A stretch of DNA of 47,776 nt from Chthoniobacter sp. (GTDB lineage: Bacteria > Verrucomicrobiota > Verrucomicrobiia > Chthoniobacterales > Chthoniobacteraceae). Below are positions 19,162 through 26,185 of this stretch, in pieces (positions within the stretch are counted from its first letter, which is position 1; the number at the start of each line of letters is the position of its first letter). The notes below the pieces were generated by a model. That model saw nothing but the letters and a program-made list of their open reading frames with translations, was not told the origin of the DNA and did not search any database. Made by a program: the position numbers and the translations under genes. The DNA lies in NCBI GenBank assembly GCA_028293645.1, contig JAQGOK010000133.1:1-47776 (forward strand). The letters are read 5' to 3'.

Positions 19162-20681
19162 AGTCCGCAAAGTCTGAAGGCGTTTGTTACCTCGCCGGCG
19201 CCGGCCCTGGCGATATGGGTCTCGTCACCCTCAGGGTGAAAGAGGTCGTCGAGACGGCCGAGGTGATCGTTTACGACTACCTCTGCAACCCGGACATCCT
19301 CAGCTGGGCGCCGGCCGGGACGGAGATCATCTACGCGGGCAAAAAGGCGGGCCAGCACACGCTTGCGCAGGGCGAGATCGATACGCTGCTGGTGGAGAAA
19401 ACGCGCGCCGGCAAACGCGTGGTGCGGCTCAAAGGCGGCGATCCGTTTCTGTTCGGCCGCGGCGGTGAAGAAGCCGAAGCGCTCGCGGCGGCGGGGCTGC
19501 GCTTTGAAGTGATTCCCGGCGTTTCGTCTGCCCTCGCCGCGCCGGCTTATGCGGGCATTCCCGTGACCCATCGCGAGCACACCGCGCAACTCACGATTTT
19601 CACCGGGCACGAGAATCCTGCGATAGCCGATAGCAGCCTCGATTTCGCGCAACTTGCGGTCTCGCCGGGGACGAAGGTGATGCTGATGGGCGTCGAGCGG
19701 ATCGAGGCGATCACCGCCAGGCTTCGCGAGCATGGCACCGCGCCGGAGACGCCGGTGGCATTGGTGCGCTGGGGGACAACGGGGCGGCAACAAACCTTGC
19801 GCGGGACCGTGGCGGACATCGCGCAGAAAGTCATGGAGGCCGGTTTTCAAGCGCCGGCCGTGGCGGTGTTTGGAGATGTGGTGAAGCTGCGCGATCGTTT
19901 GAACTGGTTTGAAACGCGCCCGCTCTTCGGCCGCCGCATCGTGGTCACCCGCACCCGGAAACAAGCAGGAGCCTTGACCGGCGGCTTGCGGCAGCTCGGC
20001 GCGGACGTTTTTGAGATCCCGACCATCCGCATCGAGCCGCCGACGCAAATGCTCGAATTCGGCGAACTGGTGCAGGATTCGCATCAATACGACTGGATCG
20101 TTTTCACTTCGCCAAATGGTGTCGAAGCGTTCTTCAACATGTTCTACCGGCTTTACCAGGATGCCCGGGCGATCGGCGGTGCGAAGATCGCGGCGATTGG
20201 GCCGGCCACCGCGGCGAAGGTCCGCGAGTATCACCTGCATGTGGATTTGCAGCCGGAGGAATTTGTCGCCGAAGGCGTGATCGCGGCGTTTCAAAAAGAC
20301 GGCTCCGTCGAGAACCTCCGCATCCTGCTCGCGCGAGCCGAACAGGCCCGCGACGTCCTGCCGCGCGAGCTGGCGAAGCTCGGTGCGATCGTCGATGAAG
20401 CAGTCGCTTATCGCACGGTGCCGGAGACGGATGATGTGAGCGGAGCCGCGCGACGTTTCGCGGAAGAAGGCGCAGATCTGATCACCTTCACGAGCAGTTC
20501 CACCGTGACCAACTTCATGGCTTTAAAGCTCCCCTGGCCGGCCAATCTGCAGACGGCTTCAATCGGACCGGTCACATCGCAGACCATGCGAGAGCTGGGC
20601 TTGAAGGTGGATGTCGAAGCGAAAAAGTACGACATCCCCGGCCTGATCGCAGCCGTTCGGAAGCACTTCGGTGCGAATTAA
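19158..20681 (+). CDS. cobA-hemD: Fused uroporphyrinogen-III C-methyltransferase / uroporphyrinogen-III synthase
   Basis: N-half VCYLAGAGPGDMGLVTLRV...VVRLKGGDPFLFGRGGEEAEAL (SUMT); C-half RRIVVTRTRKQAGALTGGLRQLGADVFEIPTI...DWIVFTSPNGVEAFF (HemD); ATGA overlap with hemC. Confidence 0.95.
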   Translation: MKSAKSEGVCYLAGAGPGDMGLVTLRVKEVVETAEVIVYDYLCNPDILSWAPAGTEIIYAGKKAGQHTLAQGEIDTLLVEKTRAGKRVVRLKGGDPFLFGRGGEEAEALAAAGLRFEVIPGVSSALAAPAYAGIPVTHREHTAQLTIFTGHENPAIADSSLDFAQLAVSPGTKVMLMGVERIEAITARLREHGTAPETPVALVRWGTTGRQQTLRGTVADIAQKVMEAGFQAPAVAVFGDVVKLRDRLNWFETRPLFGRRIVVTRTRKQAGALTGGLRQLGADVFEIPTIRIEPPTQMLEFGELVQDSHQYDWIVFTSPNGVEAFFNMFYRLYQDARAIGGAKIAAIGPATAAKVREYHLHVDLQPEEFVAEGVIAAFQKDGSVENLRILLARAEQARDVLPRELAKLGAIVDEAVAYRTVPETDDVSGAARRFAEEGADLITFTSSSTVTNFMALKLPWPANLQTASIGPVTSQTMRELGLKVDVEAKKYDIPGLIAAVRKHFGAN

Positions 20682-20723
20682 GGCATTTTCATCTCCATCG
20701 AATCTGAAACTCGGAGAGCTGGC

Positions 20724-21623
20724 GTGAATCCGGCTGATAGCAGTCGGGGTATGCCCGAACCCGAACCGTTCTCCGAACCCGACTTTGACTCGCAGTTGCG
20801 CGGTCTCTTCGAGGAAGCGGCCCAACAGATCAACGAGACCAAGAATACCGCAGGGCTTTTCACCAAGCAGGACGCGGCGCCGAAGGATGCAGTGCGGCAT
20901 TCGGAGGAGCGGGTGCTGCGTGCCTACGCCAGTCTCCCACAGATGATGCGTCCGATGGTGCTCGGGCTGGAAGCGGTGACCCGTGCGACCGGTGAGAACT
21001 CGCAGCTTTTGCAAAAGATCGAGCAGAACGCTCGAGAGTCGGCCGAAGTGCAGAAGCCTTTACCGCAACTCATCGAGAGCCTGCAGGCGATGCTCGAGAA
21101 CCGCAATGGAGTCAGCCAGCGGATGTTCGATGCGCTGCATGAAGAACTCAAAGGGTACAAGGACGGGTTTCTCATGGAATCGGTGCAAAAGCCGATCATT
21201 CGCGATCTGATCTCGCTCTACGACGACCTCAACAAGATTCACCTGCAGATGAAGGACGCCGCCGCGGATATGACCCGCGTGCCCGGCCAGGCGGCGGCGA
21301 TTGCCGCGACGCGGATGAAAACGATGGAGACGAATCTGGAGCATCACTGCGAGTTCCTGATCGAGATTTTGGCGCGGCTGGAGGTCACGATGATGCCGGT
21401 GGGTTTCGGCAGACTCGACAAACAGACGCAGCGTGTGGTTGCGATCGAGATCGCGGAAGATCCAGACGAAGACATGCTCGTGACCAAAACCTTGAAGCGA
21501 GGCTTTATGTGGAAAGACCGCGTTCTCCGCGCAGAAGAGGTAGCCATGCGGAAGTGGAAGGAAGGCTACCTGCACGCGCTCTCGACGACCAATCAGACGA
21601 CCCCCGCCGCCCCTGCCAAATGA
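20724..21623 (+). CDS. Divergent GrpE-like nucleotide exchange factor
   Basis: C-terminal half ILARLEVTMMPVGFGRLDKQTQRVVAIEIAEDPDEDMLVTKTLKRGFMWKDRVLRAEEVAMRKW resembles the GrpE beta-domain; precedes an hsp70 gene. Confidence 0.7.
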   Translation: MNPADSSRGMPEPEPFSEPDFDSQLRGLFEEAAQQINETKNTAGLFTKQDAAPKDAVRHSEERVLRAYASLPQMMRPMVLGLEAVTRATGENSQLLQKIEQNARESAEVQKPLPQLIESLQAMLENRNGVSQRMFDALHEELKGYKDGFLMESVQKPIIRDLISLYDDLNKIHLQMKDAAADMTRVPGQAAAIAATRMKTMETNLEHHCEFLIEILARLEVTMMPVGFGRLDKQTQRVVAIEIAEDPDEDMLVTKTLKRGFMWKDRVLRAEEVAMRKWKEGYLHALSTTNQTTPAAPAK

Positions 21624-21688
21624 ACATTACCACCCCCGGCGGCACGCAAGCTGCACTTCCAAAACTGAGACTTTCGGACCCTGTTATA

Positions 21689-23272
21689 ATGAGCGATTTG
21701 GATAAACCCACAAAGCCGCGGAAAGCGGTCGGTATCGACCTTGGCACCACGTTTTGCGCGATCGCGCACATCGATGCTTATGGCAAACCGCAGATCATCC
21801 CCAACACCGAAAGCGAGCGGATCACGCCGTCGGTGATTCTCTTCGACGGGACGAATGCGATCGTCGGCACGATGGCCAAACAGAACGCCGTCGCGGAGCC
21901 GGAGAAGATCGTCGATTTCGTGAAGCGCGAGATGGGCAAAAGCAAGTCCCAGTTCCACCGCGAGTTTAACGGCAAGATCTATTCGGCTGAAGAGCTCTCC
22001 GCGATCATCATTCGCAAGCTCAAGGCCGACGCGGAGAAATACCTCGGCGAACCCGTGACCGACGCGGTCATCACGGTTCCTGCTTATTTCAACGATGCCG
22101 AGCGGACGGCGACGCTTCATTCCGGCCAGCTCGCCGGCCTGAATGTCCTCCAGGTCATCAACGAGCCGACGGCGGCCGCGCTGGCCTACGGCCTGGATAA
22201 GCTGGAGCAGGAGCAGACGGTTTTTGTCTTCGATCTCGGCGGCGGCACCTTCGACGTGACGATCATGCGCATCGAGAGCAATCACATCCGCATGCTCGCG
22301 AGCAACGGCGACCATCGGCTCGGCGGCAAGGATTGGGATGACATCATCGTCAACTGGGTGGCCGAGGAATTTGATCAGTTGCACAACGACAATCCGTTGC
22401 TCGATCTGCAGAGCTATCAGGACCTCTACAACCGTGCGCTGACTGCAAAGATTCAGCTCTCCAGCCGCTCGCGGACCACGATCGTGCACAGCTTCAACGG
22501 CAAGAGCGTGAAGCTCGACATCACCCGTGAGGATTTTGAGAACCGTGCACGGCATTTGATCGAGAAGTGCAAAACCACGTGTGAAATCGTGATGCAGGAA
22601 GCGAAGCTCGATTGGACAAAGATCGACCGCATCCTACTCACGGGCGGCATGACGCGCATGCCGAGCGTCCGCGAGATGATCAAAGGCATGTCGAGTGTGC
22701 CGATCGCGGATGACGTGAGTCCGGATGAAGCCGTCGCAATCGGTGCGGCGATGCAGGGCGTCCTTTCGATGCTCGGCGAGGAAGATGTGCTCGGCGAACG
22801 CATCCTGCCGCAGGAGGTGCGTGACCGATTCTCCGGTGAAGACGGCTCGTTGATCAAGGTGACCAACATCACCACGCACACCCTTGGAGTGGTTCTTTGG
22901 GACGACACGCGGGTGGAGGAGTACGTCTTCCCGATGATCCGGAAAATGGCGCCGGTGCCGGTCGAGACGAAGAACTCCTTCGGCACGGCCAAGGCGAACA
23001 TGAAGAACGCGATTGTTCGCGTAGTCGAGGGTGAGAGTACGGTGCCGGCCGAATGCACGCCGCTCGGAATCTGCGACATCGAGCTGCCGCCATTTCTGCC
23101 AAAGGGTTCACCGGTCGAGCTGACTTACACCTACAATGAGAATCAGGTGCTCGAGGTGATCGTGGACGCATACGGCCGTCAGAACCGCGTGCAGATTGCC
23201 CGAAATACCGGCCTCTCCGACAGTGAGATCGAATCCGCGACCGCAGATCTCCTTCAGATCACGGTGCTTTAG
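21689..23272 (+). CDS. Hsp70 family protein, short (about 527 aa)
   Basis: VGIDLGTTFCAIAHI, VITVPAYFNDAERTATLHSGQLAGLNVLQVINEPTAAALAYGL, VFVFDLGGGTFDVTI, ILLTGGMTRMPSVREMI. Confidence 0.95.
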   Translation: MSDLDKPTKPRKAVGIDLGTTFCAIAHIDAYGKPQIIPNTESERITPSVILFDGTNAIVGTMAKQNAVAEPEKIVDFVKREMGKSKSQFHREFNGKIYSAEELSAIIIRKLKADAEKYLGEPVTDAVITVPAYFNDAERTATLHSGQLAGLNVLQVINEPTAAALAYGLDKLEQEQTVFVFDLGGGTFDVTIMRIESNHIRMLASNGDHRLGGKDWDDIIVNWVAEEFDQLHNDNPLLDLQSYQDLYNRALTAKIQLSSRSRTTIVHSFNGKSVKLDITREDFENRARHLIEKCKTTCEIVMQEAKLDWTKIDRILLTGGMTRMPSVREMIKGMSSVPIADDVSPDEAVAIGAAMQGVLSMLGEEDVLGERILPQEVRDRFSGEDGSLIKVTNITTHTLGVVLWDDTRVEEYVFPMIRKMAPVPVETKNSFGTAKANMKNAIVRVVEGESTVPAECTPLGICDIELPPFLPKGSPVELTYTYNENQVLEVIVDAYGRQNRVQIARNTGLSDSEIESATADLLQITVL

Positions 23273-23293
23273 CATTCGTGCCTATCCGCTGAC

Positions 23294-24967
23294 GTGTCCC
23301 TGCCCGATCCGCTTCCAGACAATCCGACCCGGTGGGATGGCTGGAAGAACTACAACTCAGACGACGTTTATGCGCGTCTCTGTCTGAGCTTTGATTCAAA
23401 TCCGACGGCGGAGCTGATCGAAGATAACTGCCGCAAACTGCTCGTTTGGTGGCAGAAAAAGCTGCCCTTAAAGAATCAGCCGAGCAATCCGCTCGCGCAG
23501 CTGTTGCGCGGCGGTCTCGACGACGCGCCGAGGTATCTGGCGGAAGCGCGGACGATCCTCCTCGATCCCGAAGCGCGCGCTCGGATTGACCTGGCCTTGC
23601 ATGACCGCGCGATCCTGAACGCGCTCGAGGATTTCAAGAAAGTTCTGGCGTTCGCATTGGGGAACAACCAACTGCGCGATGACGACGAGCAACGGCTGTA
23701 TGAGCGTGGCCGGAATCTGGGGCTTTCACGCGATGAGATGAAGCGTGCGGTGGATGCGGAGTTGCTCCGGCTCGGCGCGGTACGCGTGGGAGCGGCCGCG
23801 CAAGTACCGCTTGCGGCGGCTGTCGGAGCTGCTCAAGGGAATGTTGTCTTCGGCGAGGGAAAAACACCGCCCGAAGAGTTCCGGCGCATCTTGCGGATGT
23901 CCCGTCTTTGTCTCGAGGGCGAAGAGATGAGCGACGATCAGCGGGACGCGATGTGCAATCTGGGTGAAAGCCTCGGACTCACCGGGGGCGAAGCCGAAGA
24001 CCTGATCGATGAATATCTTGAGCAGGTGGATGGAATGCCGCCGCTGCCGATGACCGCCTCTGCGCGCGGCGGGGTGATCGCGCCGCCCGCGCCGAGAACC
24101 GCCGTGCTTCCCGCGCAGCGGAAGGCGGAAGCGGCTCCGGCGCCGAGAGTTGCCGTAGGGCCTAAACCGGTTGTGCAGGTAGTGAACACGTCGCCTCTCG
24201 CGCGCACCCAGGAGCGGCAGGATCACCCAAACTTCCGCAGCGCAACGGGCATGGCGTTTCTCTTCGTTCCCTCTGGTTCCTTCATGATGGGGAGCGCGGC
24301 GCCAGACGCGCAGCCGCACGAGCAACCCGTCGGGCAGGTGACGCAGGCGTGCTTCTACATGGCGCGGTTTCCGGTGACGAACGCGCAGTTCGAACAATTC
24401 GACGCCGCGCATCGAAACAAGCGCGCACCGTGGGCCGACGGAGAGCACCCCGTCGTGTATGTGACCAGCCGCGAAGCCGAGAGCTTCTGCAGGTGGATGA
24501 GTTCACGCGAAGGGAAAAAATACCGGCTGCCGACCGAAGCGGAGTGGGAGTACGCCGCGCGCGGAGTGGAAGGCTACATCTATCCTTGGGGGGAGCGCCT
24601 CGACGCAGGCCATTACGCGAACTTTGCGGACAAAAATACGAACTTCGCGTGGCGTGATCCGAACATCGACGACGGTTTTGCAGAGACCTCGCCTGTCGGC
24701 AGCTTTGTCAAAGGAGCAAGCCCGTTTGGGATCGAGGATCTCGCCGGCAACGTCTTCGAGTGGTGTCTCGACTGCTTTGAACCCTACAAGGGTCGCGAGC
24801 GGGTCAATCCCCGGGGTCAAACCGGCGGTGCGAAGCGAAATTATCGCGGAGGCAGTTGGAAATCACGCGCAGGAAGCCTTCGGGCGAGTGCCCGCGCCTT
24901 CAATCTTCCCGATTACTCGTCGAATGACGTCGGCTTCCGCGTGGTCTGCGAGTGCGAGCCGACCTGA
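23294..24967 (+). CDS. J-like / TerB-like repeat / SUMF1 (FGE-fold) multidomain protein
   Basis: GTG start 22 nt after hsp70. C-terminal SUMF1 fold: MAFLFVPSGSFMMGS...RFPVTNAQFEQF...RLPTEAEWEYAARG...YPWGERLD...DLAGNVFEWCLDCF...RGGSWKSRAGSLRASARAFNLPDYSSNDVGFRVV. Confidence 0.85.
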   Translation: MSLPDPLPDNPTRWDGWKNYNSDDVYARLCLSFDSNPTAELIEDNCRKLLVWWQKKLPLKNQPSNPLAQLLRGGLDDAPRYLAEARTILLDPEARARIDLALHDRAILNALEDFKKVLAFALGNNQLRDDDEQRLYERGRNLGLSRDEMKRAVDAELLRLGAVRVGAAAQVPLAAAVGAAQGNVVFGEGKTPPEEFRRILRMSRLCLEGEEMSDDQRDAMCNLGESLGLTGGEAEDLIDEYLEQVDGMPPLPMTASARGGVIAPPAPRTAVLPAQRKAEAAPAPRVAVGPKPVVQVVNTSPLARTQERQDHPNFRSATGMAFLFVPSGSFMMGSAAPDAQPHEQPVGQVTQACFYMARFPVTNAQFEQFDAAHRNKRAPWADGEHPVVYVTSREAESFCRWMSSREGKKYRLPTEAEWEYAARGVEGYIYPWGERLDAGHYANFADKNTNFAWRDPNIDDGFAETSPVGSFVKGASPFGIEDLAGNVFEWCLDCFEPYKGRERVNPRGQTGGAKRNYRGGSWKSRAGSLRASARAFNLPDYSSNDVGFRVVCECEPT

Positions 24968-25050
24968 GCGGGATCGCCTCCCGGGATCTCGGTTCCCTCT
25001 TCCGTACTGCTCAGTGCCTGAAGGCTGAACACATCCGGAGTGATGCCCTG

Positions 25051-25090
25051 AAATACAAACAGCCAGCCCACTTTCGAGGGCTGGCTGAAT
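25051..25090 (-). terminator. Rho-independent terminator downstream of rpsU
   Basis: 10-bp perfect inverted repeat CAGCCAGCCC / GGGCTGGCTG with 8-nt loop; minus strand follows with TTTGTATTT. Confidence 0.7.
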
Positions 25091-25136
25091 CAAAATCGGA
25101 ATTCTCGCAACCGGCAGGCTCCGGCCTTCGAGAGCT

Positions 25137-25334
25137 CTACTGAGAGTTGAAGCGGAACTTGGCCTTCGCGCGCTTGGCGTTGGCTTTGGCTTTGCGCTTG
25201 GTCTTTTGCGTGGGCGTTTCGAACGCGCGGAGGCGCCGGATCTCGTCCATGATTCCTTCAGTGTCGAGCTTGCTCTTGAGACGTTTCAGAGCGCGATCGA
25301 TAGGCTCTCCTTTGCGCACGATGACTTCAGGCAT
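25137..25334 (-). CDS. rpsU: 30S ribosomal protein bS21
   Basis: MPEVIVRKGEPIDRALKRLKSKLDTEGIMDEIRRLRAFETPTQKTKRKAKANAKRAKAKFRFNSQ. Confidence 0.93.
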   Translation of the reverse strand: MPEVIVRKGEPIDRALKRLKSKLDTEGIMDEIRRLRAFETPTQKTKRKAKANAKRAKAKFRFNSQ

Positions 25335-25654
25335 GTGTTTTCCCTTGGGTAAATGGTTGGTGTAATGCTGCTGGGAATCAGCAGAGGTGGAGCGTAGGAG
25401 GGCGCCCGGAAGCCGTCAATGGCAGCTTTCGGGAAAGTTCCTGCACCCCGAAAGGTGCGCTCATTCCGGGGTTTCAGCTGCTTTCCCGCCGCAACAAACG
25501 CGCAAGTTCGCGAGATCCACGGAGCAGTTGACGGTCCGAGGCATCGTGCATAGTGTCGCGCCGCAGTTTTCGAAGCCCCGCGCGTGGTGCATCACACCTC
25601 GCGCGCTGGGTGGGTTCCCCGCCCGCCCGGCTGATTCGGAAGTGCAATGATCCT

Positions 25655-26083
25655 ATGCAGAAACTCGATTTTGGTGAAGCGCTCGATCTGATTCACAGCC
25701 GGGATCCCCGCTATGATCGTGAGGCTTACCACTTCCTGCGTGATGCGCTTGATTACACGATCAAGCAGCGCAAAAAGGCCAAAGAAGGCATCGGGCACGT
25801 CAGCGGGCAGCAGTTGCTGGAAGGCATTCGCCAATACGCGTTGAAGCAGTTCGGCCCCATGGTGCCGACCGTCCTGGGTTACTGGGGTGTCGAGCGTTGC
25901 GATGATTTCGGCGAGATGGTGTTTAACCTGATCCGCGTCGGGATTTTCGGGAAGACGGACCGCGATTCGATTGAGGATTTCAAGCCCGGCTACTCCTTTC
26001 AGGAGGCGTTCGTGGCGCCGTTTCTTCCTGATCAGCCGTCGGCGCATCCGCGGCTGAACGCGGGGTCGCCGGTCAAAAACTAA
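25655..26083 (+). CDS. Minf_1886 / TIGR04138 family protein (Verrucomicrobia–Planctomycetes restricted)
   Basis: MQKLDFGEALDLIHSRDPRYDREAYHFLRDALDYTIKQ...HVSGQQLLEGIRQYALKQFGPMVPTVLGYWGVERCDDFGEMVFNLI. Confidence 0.85.
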   Translation: MQKLDFGEALDLIHSRDPRYDREAYHFLRDALDYTIKQRKKAKEGIGHVSGQQLLEGIRQYALKQFGPMVPTVLGYWGVERCDDFGEMVFNLIRVGIFGKTDRDSIEDFKPGYSFQEAFVAPFLPDQPSAHPRLNAGSPVKN

Positions 26084-26185
26084 CTTCGGCTCGCGGTTTG
26101 CGAGGAAGCCCGACGGATGGAATGAGTAGGGCCCGTTTTCGCCCGCCTCCTGCCATCCCACCCATCGCACTCAGCTCTTCGCGTG

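Noticed and set aside
21685-21690. Perfect TATAAT next to the hsp70 start codon
   Set aside because: It overlaps the ATG itself and has no -35-like hexamer at suitable spacing; probably chance.
24248-24964. SUMF1/C-lectin-like domain as a diversity-generating retroelement target
   Set aside because: No reverse transcriptase, template repeat or adenine-biased variable region was found in the window.
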